DNA of 64,000 nucleotides from IMG/VR virus record IMGVR_UViG_3300035698_027665, positions 35,354 to 99,353 of that record. One strand, written 5' to 3'. Positions 1-7,947 of the stretch are shown here, piece after piece (position 1 is the stretch's first letter; every line of letters starts with the position of its first letter). The stretch comes from a virus. The notes below the pieces were generated by a model. It was given only the letters and a program-made list of their open reading frames with translations. It was not told the origin of the DNA and ran no database searches. The position numbers and the translations under genes were made by a program.

Positions 1-135
1 CGGCCTTCCAGTTGCAGGATCAACATCCATGACTGGTTTAAATGCATTTTTCATTTCGTAATAGTCATCTTTTTCTGTCAAAAAACACACTACCTGATCG
101 CCATTGGTCAATTGTAAAACTTTAATATTATTCAT
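1..135 (-). CDS. Partial small Sm-like phage protein (N-terminal part only)
   Basis: Only the first 45 codons lie in the window; the gene runs off the left edge. The ATG is at 135 and a strong AGGAG-type ribosome site sits just before it at about 141-149. The visible protein begins MNNIKVLQLTNGDQVVCF and continues with a beta-rich segment. A short N-terminal strand followed by a T/S-N/G-D/E-x-V/I pattern is typical of small Sm/LSm-like proteins of T4-type phages. That assignment is by pattern only and the function is unknown. Confidence 0.6.
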   Translation of the reverse strand, partial: MNNIKVLQLTNGDQVVCFLTEKDDYYEMKNAFKPVMDVDPATGRP

Positions 136-204
136 AATATTTTCTCCTTTTCAACATTATAAAAGTTATTTACTAAAAAATCAACTAAGTTTCTTTATTA
201 TTCC

Positions 205-459
205 GTGAAGCAGATAATAGAAAAGGTTCTTGAAGAAAACGATGAAGCAATTTTAGCAGATGGATTTGAATCTTCTGCAATTGGAGTTGGATATCGTTGT
301 GGACAAAAACCTGTCATCGTTTATGATTATAAAAAATGCATTGAAGAAATAATTAAAAGCAAAGGAGTTTCAAGACTTGAAGCTGTTGATTTTTTTCACT
401 ACAATGTTGTAAGATGTTGGATCGATGAAAACTCACCTATATTTTTAGAACTATGCTAA
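205..459 (+). CDS. Conserved small phage protein of unknown function
   Basis: This 84-residue protein would start at a GTG without an obvious Shine-Dalgarno site. It carries the segment EAILADGFESSAIGVGY and a later W-x-D-E-N-x-P-x-F pattern, which I associate with a small conserved protein family of large tailed phages; no function is known to me. The next gene starts inside its last codons (ATGCTAA overlap), so the two are probably cotranscribed. The start is uncertain, but no in-frame ATG exists. Confidence 0.6.
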   Translation: MKQIIEKVLEENDEAILADGFESSAIGVGYRCGQKPVIVYDYKKCIEEIIKSKGVSRLEAVDFFHYNVVRCWIDENSPIFLELC

Positions 460-728
460 TACTACTTATTATTTCAAATTTATTATTGCCTTTTGCAGTG
501 GTTTTGTATTTCGTTTATTATTCAAAAAAAGCAAAACAGAAAGATAAATCTATTTTGCTTTTGCTTGAATCTGTATTAAAAAAAATAGACTCTAACAAGA
601 ATGAGTTATATGAAATTTCTGACACTGTATATGAAATATTAGAATTGTTAGAAGATGATGGAGATGATGGGGATGATGACGGAGAACCTATTATTCTCAT
701 TGAATCATCATTGAAATTAACAGGTTAA
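453..728 (+). CDS. Small single-span membrane protein with acidic tail
   Basis: The 91-residue protein has one hydrophobic segment (about residues 1-24) followed by lysines and a helical segment. It ends with an acidic stretch (EDDGDDGDDDGE, about 67-78). The charge pattern suggests the C-terminus faces the cytoplasm. It overlaps the preceding gene by 7 nt. Its stop codon shares the four bases TTAA with the stop of the convergent gene at 725-1279. I do not recognise the family. Confidence 0.55.
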   Translation: MLILLIISNLLLPFAVVLYFVYYSKKAKQKDKSILLLLESVLKKIDSNKNELYEISDTVYEILELLEDDGDDGDDDGEPIILIESSLKLTG

Positions 729-1279
729 ATCTCGAACCAATGTGGCAATTGAGGTTTTATCAATTCTAAAAATTCTTTAGAAGAATCAATTCCTAATTTC
801 AATCTGAATCTTCCTCTTTCTTTAATTATCTCTGAATCAAAATAAGCATAATTAAAATATTTTTTAATATTTTCAGTACCTTCTTCTCCCCAAATATTTG
901 TATTTAAAATAATATTTTTGTTTTTTAATTTTCCACAGTCTCCGTACCAAACAGCAAACCCCACGTCTTTTAAAGAGCTAATATATTCTATATCAATTAC
1001 TCTTTTTCCATTGGAATAAAAGTTTTTTCTATATTCATTAAATATAGGATAGCATAAAGAGTGCCATCTGTTTGTTTTTTCGATAGTAAAAGGCTTGTCA
1101 GAAGATAAGTTGCTTAATTCAAAAGACTTGTGTTCAAGCCACTTGCCTTTTATACATCTCATAGATAAATAAGCTGTTTTGCTTTTTTCAGACTTTATTA
1201 AAGATGAACCTCCTAATATAGTCCCTAAAATATATTGTTTTTGAAGATCAGATATTTCTGGATTTTTATTGTGTGCCAT
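725..1279 (-). CDS. Free-standing LAGLIDADG-type homing endonuclease
   Basis: The 184-residue product shows two halves, as in monomeric LAGLIDADG endonucleases. A first helix motif lies near residues 13-26 (KQYILGTILGGSSLI) and a second near 107-118 (VGFAVWYGDCGKL). The protein ends in PQLPHWFEI, like the C-terminal helices of LAGLIDADG_2 members. Such enzymes cut a long, roughly palindromic site and spread their own gene. No flanking intron halves are seen, so it is free-standing. A 47-nt perfect palindrome lies 3 nt upstream of its ATG (1282-1328). The motif match is good but not exact. Confidence 0.75.
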   Translation of the reverse strand: MAHNKNPEISDLQKQYILGTILGGSSLIKSEKSKTAYLSMRCIKGKWLEHKSFELSNLSSDKPFTIEKTNRWHSLCYPIFNEYRKNFYSNGKRVIDIEYISSLKDVGFAVWYGDCGKLKNKNIILNTNIWGEEGTENIKKYFNYAYFDSEIIKERGRFRLKLGIDSSKEFLELIKPQLPHWFEI

Positions 1280-1281
1280 TC

Positions 1282-1328
1282 AATTATTTATGCAATTGGA
1301 TAAATTTTATCCAATTGCATAAATAATT
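1282..1328. repeat. 47-nt perfect palindrome
   Basis: The arms 1282-1304 and 1306-1328 are exact reverse complements around one central base. The site lies between the start of the homing endonuclease gene and the gene at 1387. There is no T-tract on either side, so it is not a standard terminator. It could be an operator, a cruciform, or a site linked to the endonuclease. A -10-like TATAAT lies just downstream at 1347-1352. Confidence 0.9.
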
Positions 1329-1386
1329 TGTTTCTAAATGTTTAGATATAATTGAGATCAAAACAAATTATTTAAGGAGGCATTTT

Positions 1387-1716
1387 ATGTCAGCAACAAG
1401 CGTAACAGGAAAAGGGGCAGGAGCAGCGGGGAATCTTAAAGGTCCGGGAAACGGTCGTAATCATTTCGTACCATCAGTAACTCCACATGTTGTAGCAGCC
1501 GATGAAATTGCTTTAGTAGCCGGTGCAGCTACTGTAGAAGTGCCGGGTTTATCTGGCGTGAACTATACGGTTCAAGCTCAAGATATTACTACTCCATCTA
1601 ACACAGTAGCAGTTACTAAAACTAACGTATCAAGTACACTTTCTAGATTGACTTTTGCAGGAACCGGCACTGACGTTGTTTCATACATCGTTGTGAAAAT
1701 GGGCCAAGCTGGTTAA
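1387..1716 (+). CDS. Probable small virion protein (hypothetical)
   Basis: The 109-residue product is rich in Gly, Ala, Val and Thr and is predicted to be mostly beta strand after a Gly-rich basic N-terminus (GKGAGAAGNLKGPGNGRN). The coding sequence is clearly richer in G and C than its neighbours, as is the tail sheath gene, which suggests high expression. A strong AAGGAGG ribosome site lies 6-12 nt before the ATG. It has its own terminator at 1745-1781. The composition, expression signals and isolation fit a decoration-like or other abundant structural protein, but no family was recognised. Confidence 0.65.
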   Translation: MSATSVTGKGAGAAGNLKGPGNGRNHFVPSVTPHVVAADEIALVAGAATVEVPGLSGVNYTVQAQDITTPSNTVAVTKTNVSSTLSRLTFAGTGTDVVSYIVVKMGQAG

Positions 1717-1744
1717 TATTGTTAGACGATTCATCTTTCTAAAC

Positions 1745-1781
1745 AACGTTCTTTGGTTGAAAAATCAAAGAACGTTTTTTA
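1745..1781 (+). terminator. Rho-independent terminator
   Basis: An 11-bp stem (1745-1755 with 1766-1776) is followed by a T-tract running to 1781. It ends the transcript of the 1387 gene and abuts the stop codon of the convergent gene at 1782. Confidence 0.85.
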
Positions 1782-2396
1782 TTATCCATTATAAGCTGGT
1801 TGTCCCATAAAGGTTTTGTTTTTGTTTCCACCGGGAGAATAAGCTGGTTGTCCCATAAAGGTGTGATTCTGATTACCTTGTTGATTCTGTTGATTCTGAT
1901 TACCTTGTTGATTCTGTTGATTTTGATTACCTTGTTGATTCTGTTGATTTTGATTACCTTGTTGATTCTGGCTTACTTGCTTGCCATATTCAATAACACT
2001 TTTCAATATGTCATCAAACACGTTTTTTAATTCTGGATCAATACTTTGAGACAATTGGCTCAATCTAGATAGAAGCTTTCCCATTTCTTCTATTTTTGCT
2101 TCTTTAGAAGGAGCGGGATTTACATTGCCATGATAATTTTTCGCAACATCGCCAGCAAAGTTTCGAACCCCTGCTGCTGCCTGTCCTATAGAATTCGCCA
2201 GATTTTCATTTAGCGAATTGTTGAAATTTAATATTTTAATTTTATCTTCGTTTTTTTCTGCATAAGCGATAAGATGATCAATATAATGCTCTGCCACTAC
2301 TTGCGTAGAAATGTCGTTTCCCACATAGTAGGATGCGGCTTTTGTTGTTGTATTAACTTCTTTTTCTTTATTGTAAAAATCTTTAAATGTTTTCAT
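1782..2396 (-). CDS. Tagged hypothetical protein with Gln/Asn-rich tandem repeats
   Basis: The 204-residue product starts MKTFKDFYNKEKE, one of the N-terminal FK-type tags described in the findings. A helical middle part (about 15-140) follows, then four copies of a nine-residue NQQ/GNQ unit encoded by 27-bp DNA repeats. Two copies of a (H/K)TFMGQPAY motif close the protein. Low-complexity Gln/Asn segments are often flexible linkers. A virion or internal-protein role is possible but not shown. It is followed on the same strand by the secreted protease gene's 3' end at 2400. Confidence 0.6.
   Translation of the reverse strand: MKTFKDFYNKEKEVNTTTKAASYYVGNDISTQVVAEHYIDHLIAYAEKNEDKIKILNFNNSLNENLANSIGQAAAGVRNFAGDVAKNYHGNVNPAPSKEAKIEEMGKLLSRLSQLSQSIDPELKNVFDDILKSVIEYGKQVSQNQQGNQNQQNQQGNQNQQNQQGNQNQQNQQGNQNHTFMGQPAYSPGGNKNKTFMGQPAYNG
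1865..1972. repeat. Four tandem 27-bp coding repeats
   Basis: Units at 1865-1891, 1892-1918, 1919-1945 and 1946-1972 differ by only a few bases. They lie in frame within the 1782-2396 gene and encode the nine-residue Gln/Asn-rich unit. There are no spacers, so this is a coding tandem repeat and not a CRISPR array. Confidence 0.9.
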
Positions 2397-2399
2397 AGT

Positions 2400-3200
2400 T
2401 CACTCCCAATAGCTTTCTTTTAGATGTAATTCGTGTTCGTATATGGAATAATCTAATTTTAAAAATTTAGTCCATAACTCTAAAACAATACCTTCATTTT
2501 TATATATGAAATCAAGTTTAATATCTTTTTTATTTAATAATCCTGACATTGGCGTAAAATAAGATATCCCATTAAAAGACGCCATAGAATTGTAGTCAAA
2601 CAAAATAGAACTAATTACGCCTACTAATTCGTAATCAGTATTGTAAACTCCCCCTCCTGAATCTCCCTTGACCACGTACATAGAAGTTCTGTATCTTTTA
2701 TTATTTATGGATGTATCTGTTATTTTTCCGGGTATAAACCTTGGCGTGTCTTTATAGCCCACTCCATAAACATCATTCCCAATGTAAAGTTTGGGTGAAA
2801 AATTAATTTTAGCTGTGGGTAAAGGGAATGGTGTAAGAAAGACAATTACAGCCAAATCTAAACTTGGATATCTAGCATATGTTATGTATGGGAAAGAGTG
2901 ATTTGAGCGTTTTGCAAAAACGAACTTTTCATAATATGCTATTTCCAAAAAAGACTTAGTGTTGAGGGCAACAACATGGTCGCAAGTTATCGCTGTGTTT
3001 AGATAAACATTGCGACTTGTCCTTATACTTTTTACGACAACCCCACTCCCACTTCCAGTTATCCGTTTATCAGTTCCAACTAATATATGCACTGATGGAG
3101 ACAAGGATTGTTGATAAAGAACAATGTCTGCTTTTTGAGCATGCAATTTATTATTTGCGGCAAATAAAAACAGAAACAATACTATAATAATCTTGTACAT
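2400..3200 (-). CDS. Secreted trypsin-like serine protease
   Basis: The 266-residue protein has an N-terminal signal peptide (hydrophobic residues 4-15, likely cleavage after LHA at 21). The chymotrypsin-fold triad is visible: His75 in TCDHVV, Asp115 in SLDLAV and Ser181 in GDSGGGV. The C-terminal 50 residues are helical and of unknown role. A phage-encoded exported protease could act on periplasmic or envelope proteins, or be carried on the particle. The gene ends 3 nt from the start of the next minus-strand gene. The AT-rich stretch before its ATG lacks a clear ribosome site. Confidence 0.85.
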   Translation of the reverse strand: MYKIIIVLFLFLFAANNKLHAQKADIVLYQQSLSPSVHILVGTDKRITGSGSGVVVKSIRTSRNVYLNTAITCDHVVALNTKSFLEIAYYEKFVFAKRSNHSFPYITYARYPSLDLAVIVFLTPFPLPTAKINFSPKLYIGNDVYGVGYKDTPRFIPGKITDTSINNKRYRTSMYVVKGDSGGGVYNTDYELVGVISSILFDYNSMASFNGISYFTPMSGLLNKKDIKLDFIYKNEGIVLELWTKFLKLDYSIYEHELHLKESYWE

Positions 3201-3229
3201 AATTTTATATATTATTTAGGAGTAATAAC

Positions 3230-3478
3230 ATGAGTGGAGAAAATTGTTGCAAAAAAAACCCTGATCTTAAAAACGAATTGAATTCTTGCGAAAACGATTG
3301 CAAAAGCACAGGTTTTTTATGGGATTTGTTTGGCGAAAAAGAAAAGACATTTACCTTAAAAGAAGTAAATGTTTTAGTTGAAAAAATAAAGAAGTTTAAC
3401 GCAGGGGCCATTGATGAATACTTGGACAACCACGTAAACGAAGCTATTAAAGAATGGGTTGACACTTACAGTGAGTGA
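3230..3478 (+). CDS. Small Cys-containing hypothetical protein
   Basis: The 82-residue protein has four cysteines near the N-terminus (CCKK, SCEND, CKS) followed by an amphipathic helical half. A TTAGGAG ribosome site lies 8 nt before the ATG. The next gene starts within its last codons. No family was recognised; the cysteines could bind a metal. Confidence 0.6.
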   Translation: MSGENCCKKNPDLKNELNSCENDCKSTGFLWDLFGEKEKTFTLKEVNVLVEKIKKFNAGAIDEYLDNHVNEAIKEWVDTYSE

Positions 3479-3650
3479 AGATAGTTATTGGGATTTAGAT
3501 GAAGTGACAAAAGCCATATGTGTCACTTGCCATGAAAAAACACCAAAAGGGTATTTATGGAAAGGCACAGAGTATGGATATGGCGAACACAAAATAGAAT
3601 GTTCTATTTGCGGGAAAGTTATTAATGAAGAAACTAAGACCAGTAGTTAA
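3471..3650 (+). CDS. Small zinc-ribbon protein
   Basis: The product is about 59 residues from a GTG start at 3471 that overlaps the previous stop; a TTG at 3459 would add four residues. Two CxxC knuckles (CVTCHEK and CSICGK), about 30 residues apart, make a plausible zinc ribbon. It overlaps the start of the downstream DNA methylase gene by 26 nt, so translation is probably coupled. No specific function can be given. Confidence 0.6.
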   Translation: MSEDSYWDLDEVTKAICVTCHEKTPKGYLWKGTEYGYGEHKIECSICGKVINEETKTSS

Positions 3651-4431
3651 AATACACGGTGGAAAATATTATTTATCAAAATGGATTATTGATGCTTTCC
3701 CTCAAGAATATGAAAAACTAAGTTATATAGAACCATATTGCGGCGGTGCAAGTGTTTTTATGAACAAAGTCCCGTCTAATAATATAGAAATAATTAACGA
3801 TATATCTGCATCATTGATGCAAATATATCGTGCATTAAGAGACGAACCAGAATTATTCATACAAAAAGTTAAAAGAACCACATATTCAGAACGTGTATTT
3901 ATTCGTGAGAAAAACAAACAAGGGAACGTGTTTGATGATTATCTCAAAGAAGCTTTAAATGAGTATGTCGTAAGAAGAATGAGCAGAGGTGGATTGAAAG
4001 AAGCTTTTGCTTGGTCTGATAGAGAAAGAGGCGGCAAGCCCGGAGATTTAAATGCGTGGATTACGATGGCTGACCATCTATCTCTTTTAGGGGATAGAAT
4101 TAAAAAATGCTATTTGCTAAACAAACCAGCTTTAGAAATTATAGAAGTTTTTGATTCGAAAAATAGTTTGATTTACGTTGACCCTCCATATGATCCAGAA
4201 GCTAGAGTTTCTAAAAACGTATATGAAAATGAAATGACTACAGAAGATCATCTAAAGTTAATAGAACTCATAAAAACATGTAAGTCTAAAGTAGTTATTA
4301 GTGGATATCCATCAGCTATTTATAGAAGCCACTTGAAAGAATGGAACTGTATTCAGAAAAAGATAGCTAATCATTCATCTCAGAAAAAAACAAAACCAAT
4401 TAAAACTGAATGTCTTTGGGTTAATTATTAA
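3625..4431 (+). CDS. dam: D12-class DNA adenine N6-methyltransferase (Dam type)
   Basis: The 268-residue protein has the order of motifs of Dam/D12 methylases: a KxHGGK motif X near residues 9-14, the SAM-binding motif I YIEPYCGGAS at 34-43, and the catalytic DPPY at 186-189. The family transfers a methyl group from SAM to adenine N6 in a short DNA sequence such as GATC; the actual site here is unknown. In phages such enzymes protect the genome from restriction or adjust packaging and expression. The length is typical. A terminator directly follows, so this closes the 3230-4431 operon. Confidence 0.92.
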   Translation: MKKLRPVVKIHGGKYYLSKWIIDAFPQEYEKLSYIEPYCGGASVFMNKVPSNNIEIINDISASLMQIYRALRDEPELFIQKVKRTTYSERVFIREKNKQGNVFDDYLKEALNEYVVRRMSRGGLKEAFAWSDRERGGKPGDLNAWITMADHLSLLGDRIKKCYLLNKPALEIIEVFDSKNSLIYVDPPYDPEARVSKNVYENEMTTEDHLKLIELIKTCKSKVVISGYPSAIYRSHLKEWNCIQKKIANHSSQKKTKPIKTECLWVNY

Positions 4432-4450
4432 CTCAAAGACATTTTTATTT
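4412..4450 (+). terminator. Rho-independent terminator
   Basis: A stem of about 12 bp, containing one G-T pair, joins 4412-4423 with 4429-4440 and is followed by a T-rich tract. It overlaps the last codons of the methylase gene. Confidence 0.75.
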
Positions 4451-4482
4451 TAAAACAATATAATTACTTCATAGATAAATGC

Positions 4483-4674
4483 GTGAGGCTGTTATTTAAA
4501 CAATGGTTGGAAAACGCAGGTGTTGTTTACTCTAATGTAAACAACAGAAACTATACCAGCAGGTGTGTTGGCAGCAATATAGTCGCAGTTGACAAAGAAA
4601 ACTGCGACTCTCTTGTAAATGTTGAGAAAATATTTGGTAAAAGAAAAAAAAGACACAAAAAGGAGAAGCCATGA
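4483..4674 (+). CDS. Small tagged basic protein
   Basis: The 63-residue protein starts at a GTG and begins MRLLFKQWLENAG, a clear FKxWLE tag. It ends with a strongly basic tail (KRKKRHKKEKP) that may bind DNA. There is no good ribosome site, but the tag supports the start. The stop overlaps the next ATG (ATGA). The same design, a tag plus a basic tail, recurs at 47594-47770. Confidence 0.55.
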   Translation: MRLLFKQWLENAGVVYSNVNNRNYTSRCVGSNIVAVDKENCDSLVNVEKIFGKRKKRHKKEKP

Positions 4675-4967
4675 ACCCTAGTCCAGCAATTACTTTCGAA
4701 GTCGATTTGACACTTGTAAAGAGTGAAAATATAGGACCAGTAACATCCCAAAAGTCAATAGGAATTAAAAGTGCAAATCAAGCGGATAACGCAACAGCAC
4801 CAAATAGAGTTTCTACGTGGCTTCCATCTTCATTAGGTTCATCTAACGTTAATCTTAAACACGGTGAAACATTCACACTTTATGGATTAGAAGCTATTAA
4901 GTTTAGAAATTTGTACGCCGAAGGCTATGCACCAGAAGAAAGAACTTGGGTGACAGTTTCATCATGA
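4671..4967 (+). CDS. Hypothetical protein, possibly structural
   Basis: This 98-residue, Ser/Asn-rich, beta-strand-rich protein is sandwiched by ATGA overlaps between two tagged small proteins. An AAGGAG ribosome site lies in the tail of the preceding gene. The composition resembles small virion proteins, but no family was recognised. Confidence 0.6.
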   Translation: MNPSPAITFEVDLTLVKSENIGPVTSQKSIGIKSANQADNATAPNRVSTWLPSSLGSSNVNLKHGETFTLYGLEAIKFRNLYAEGYAPEERTWVTVSS

Positions 4968-5392
4968 TTTCTTTTCACAAACTATTAGAAAAAATGATGG
5001 AATCGGATCAATATGATGACGATTCTCAAGATTCCAACGCATTGCTTAAAAGTGGCGTTGAATCTAAAGCTATGGACATGATACGTTCAGGTAAAGATTT
5101 AGAAGGTTCTTTTTGGCAAAATTTTATTAATATGTGTTCTAATTCTGAATCCATGTCTGATTTGCTAGACGTTCCTAAACACAAAATTGCGGAATGGCCT
5201 TCTAAAATACAAGAGTTATTAGACGAAGTTGAAAATTTGGATTCAGAAGATGTAAAAGAAAAGAAAAAAGTGGTTTCTACTGGTGATAACACTTCGTTAG
5301 CTGATCCAAGCGGACCAGACGGTAGCCAACTAGACCAATCAGCCCCGAATAATGTAACAGGAGAAAAAAATGAGTTTAAGTTCAATACATGA
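4964..5392 (+). CDS. Tagged acidic hypothetical protein
   Basis: The ATG at 4964 overlaps the previous stop and gives an N-terminus MISFHKLLEKMMESD, resembling the tag family. A longer frame from a TTG at 4946 is less likely. The 142-residue product is acidic and helical up to about residue 100, with a Pro/Ser-rich flexible end. It overlaps the next gene by 23 nt. It may belong to a set of internal or scaffold-like proteins. Confidence 0.6.
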   Translation: MISFHKLLEKMMESDQYDDDSQDSNALLKSGVESKAMDMIRSGKDLEGSFWQNFINMCSNSESMSDLLDVPKHKIAEWPSKIQELLDEVENLDSEDVKEKKKVVSTGDNTSLADPSGPDGSQLDQSAPNNVTGEKNEFKFNT

Positions 5393-5696
5393 TTTCAAAA
5401 AATCAAAACATGTTCTAAATGAAGAAGATGGAATAGACATGAGTCGTTTAGCAGGTGCAAACAGTCTTTTAGGCACTGGAAGCGAACAAGTCGACACAAG
5501 TTTGTATAATAGATTAAATAGCGCAATAGGAAATTATTTGGAACAAAAATATCCTAATAAACAAGACGCTATAAAAGCTGTAATTGTTGCCACATTGAAA
5601 ATTTTAAATACAGATTTGAATTCGATGATGTCTTCAACAGATTTGCAAAGAAGTTTGCCACAGCAAACAGACGACACACCTGACTCGGAAGTATAA
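5370..5696 (+). CDS. Hypothetical protein of the small-protein operon
   Basis: The 108-residue protein has a strong ACAGGAG ribosome site inside the preceding gene. Its N-terminus (SSIHDFKKSKHVLNEED) is a looser version of the FK tag. A helical middle segment (about 45-90) is followed by a short acidic tail. It is one of five consecutive small genes at 4483-5980 with the same polarity and no gaps. Confidence 0.6.
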   Translation: MSLSSIHDFKKSKHVLNEEDGIDMSRLAGANSLLGTGSEQVDTSLYNRLNSAIGNYLEQKYPNKQDAIKAVIVATLKILNTDLNSMMSSTDLQRSLPQQTDDTPDSEV

Positions 5697-5698
5697 TT

Positions 5699-5980
5699 AT
5701 GAATTTTAATGATTGGGTGAAATTACACGAAAACGAGCCTTCTACTCCCGTAACTGACGGGAACGAACAGGCTGCACGTCCTACTGGTGTCCCTTTAGAT
5801 GAAATGCAGATTAAAAACATTCTAAAAATGAGACTAGAAGCTTTATTTAAAGAACTAGAGAACCAAAATTTTTCTCGTGACAAGTCTTTAGAATTGCTAA
5901 CTATAATATTGAAAGAATTTAGTCAAGAATTTAATTTAACTTCGGTCCAACAAAAGCAGGCAGTTGACAATATTCAATGA
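5699..5980 (+). CDS. Tagged small helical protein
   Basis: The 93-residue product begins MNFNDWVKLHENEP, matching the F-x-x-W-hydrophobic pattern of the tag family. A Pro/Thr-rich linker leads to two predicted helices (about 35-90). It starts 2 nt after the previous stop and overlaps the glycosyltransferase gene by 4 nt, so it links the small-protein operon to the glycan locus. Its function is unknown. Confidence 0.6.
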   Translation: MNFNDWVKLHENEPSTPVTDGNEQAARPTGVPLDEMQIKNILKMRLEALFKELENQNFSRDKSLELLTIILKEFSQEFNLTSVQQKQAVDNIQ

Positions 5981-7947
5981 AAAGCAATATCACAAGAAAT
6001 CAAAGGCCATCCTTAGATGATAAAATAAAAAAAGCTTTGGCTAAAAAACCAACTGCTGATTATATCAATTCTAATGGGCTTACATCACTTCAGGTAAATA
6101 AAATGTTTGGCAACACAAAGGTTCCAAAGGCCACATTGATGAAAATCAATGGAAAAAAAGGAGGGTTGAAAAGACGCCTCACTGTAGAAAGAACCCCTAA
6201 AGTTTTAAGAAAAAGCAATAAGGGGCATTTGCCTGACCATAGTTCTAAAAAGTTAAAATTACCATTGTGGTTTGAATCTCAAGATAATATTGATGTTTCT
6301 ATTATTGTGCCTTGTTTTCGCAGTAAAAAAGTCATAGAAAAACAAATACAATCTTGGGATGTAATTAACGATAATTATAACGTGGAAATAATTTACGTTA
6401 ATGATGCGTGTCCAAACGATTCTTATCAAGAAGTAATTGCTTCTTGGCGAAAAAGAAAAGATGAAATTAAAAATAATGTTGGACAAATAATATTGAATGA
6501 TGCAAATTATGGATATTCCATATCTTGCAACATAGGGGCTTCTCAAGCAAAAGGCAAATATCTTATATTTTTAAATGCTGATTGTGAAGTTAAACCCAAT
6601 TGGATACGTCCTATGATAGAGTTATTGGACTCTGATGATGAAATAGGAATTGTGGGGAATTTACAAACAAAGAACGGAGAAATAGATTCTGCAGGATCGG
6701 AATGGTCTTGGAGGTCTAGTTCATTCGAACATATAGGTCGTAATGTTTATAATGGCGTTCCTATTGGACAAAGAATGAAAACAACCTCTTTGCCAGCGGA
6801 TTTAAAAAATCCAATAGAAAGACAAATGGTGACAGGCTGCTGTTTTGCAATCAAAAGAGATTTATTCGTAGAACTAGAAGGCTTTGACACAAATTTCAGA
6901 ATAGGATATTGGGAAGACTCTGATTTAAATATGAGAATAAGAGCAAAAGGGTTGAAGGTATATTTTCAACCCAAATCAGAAATAATACACATCGGTGGAC
7001 ATTCAGGAGGGGGCGGACATCCCTACATGGCAGACAACAAAAAACTGTTTCTGTCAAGATGGATAGATAATGGCAATTTTAATCCAAGAGCTAATACTGT
7101 TGTTGCTCCAACTATAAAATCAAATATTTTTGGCAAAGTCGTTGGTTGTGTAATAGCCTGTAATGAAGAAGAATTTTTACAGGTTTCTGTTGAAAGCGTA
7201 ACAAAAATAGTTGATGAATGGGTATTTGTAATTGGTGGCAATCAGCATGCCTACAAAAGTGGAATGTGTGACGAAAAAGGATATCCCAACGATGAAACAT
7301 TAGAGATAGCAAAAGAGTTGGCTGCAAAATATAACGGTACAGTTATTGAACCTCCTGATAGATTGTGGAAAGACAAGGTGGAAATGAGAAACGCCTATGT
7401 CCCATATTTAGACGATGGAGATTGGCTGTTTGTTCTAGATGGCGATGAAGTATACAAAGATGAACAATTGTGGCGAATATCAGAACTCATGCATACACAT
7501 GAAGCATTTATAATGCAATTTTGGCTATTTTGGAACAATATGTCTACTCTAGGAACAGGCGCTTGGGATTCTTATCCTCAAGAAAGAATAATTCGCTGGC
7601 GGAAAGGGTATGGATATACAGGGAAGAATCATCTTTTTGTGTCTGATTCTTCCGGCGCTGTCGCACACAATAAAGTTCCATGCTACAGAGGGCAAGACAA
7701 ATTATTTTATCATTATTCTTGGATTAGACCGATAGAAAAAATAAGACAAAAAAGAGAATATTATAAACATCAGTCTGGTAATCATAATGATACTTATGTT
7801 GATGAAGTGTTTCTCAAATGGCGTGAGAAACCAAAAGAAGTGGATGGCAAAACGCATCCTATGGGCGGTGGGAGTTATATAGATTTTATAGGAATGCACC
7901 CTAGAGGGGTCCAGAAACTTATAGAAGAAGGTAAGTTTGACTTCTAA
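5977..7947 (+). CDS. Two-domain family 2 glycosyltransferase
   Basis: The 656-residue protein has a basic N-terminal extension of about 100 residues. A GT2 domain follows (about 106-360) with DVSIIVPCF, YVNDACPND, the metal-binding LNADCEV near 199-205, and WEDSDLNMR near 312-320, where the acid is the likely catalytic base. A second GT-A-like domain (about 387-620) has VIACNEEE and VLDGDEVY near 486-493. It probably adds two sugars, or acts twice on one acceptor, using nucleotide sugars. It heads the glycan locus and overlaps the sulfotransferase gene by 11 nt. The substrates are unknown. Confidence 0.88.
   Translation: MKSNITRNQRPSLDDKIKKALAKKPTADYINSNGLTSLQVNKMFGNTKVPKATLMKINGKKGGLKRRLTVERTPKVLRKSNKGHLPDHSSKKLKLPLWFESQDNIDVSIIVPCFRSKKVIEKQIQSWDVINDNYNVEIIYVNDACPNDSYQEVIASWRKRKDEIKNNVGQIILNDANYGYSISCNIGASQAKGKYLIFLNADCEVKPNWIRPMIELLDSDDEIGIVGNLQTKNGEIDSAGSEWSWRSSSFEHIGRNVYNGVPIGQRMKTTSLPADLKNPIERQMVTGCCFAIKRDLFVELEGFDTNFRIGYWEDSDLNMRIRAKGLKVYFQPKSEIIHIGGHSGGGGHPYMADNKKLFLSRWIDNGNFNPRANTVVAPTIKSNIFGKVVGCVIACNEEEFLQVSVESVTKIVDEWVFVIGGNQHAYKSGMCDEKGYPNDETLEIAKELAAKYNGTVIEPPDRLWKDKVEMRNAYVPYLDDGDWLFVLDGDEVYKDEQLWRISELMHTHEAFIMQFWLFWNNMSTLGTGAWDSYPQERIIRWRKGYGYTGKNHLFVSDSSGAVAHNKVPCYRGQDKLFYHYSWIRPIEKIRQKREYYKHQSGNHNDTYVDEVFLKWREKPKEVDGKTHPMGGGSYIDFIGMHPRGVQKLIEEGKFDF

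Noticed and set aside
1865-1972. Regular repeats resembling a CRISPR array
   Set aside because: The 27-bp units are contiguous with no spacers and encode an in-frame Gln/Asn repeat; no cas genes are present.
5569-5883. A 104-codon minus-strand frame overlapping two small genes
   Set aside because: The plus-strand genes have ribosome sites, contiguous order and a tag-like start; the opposite frame has none of these.
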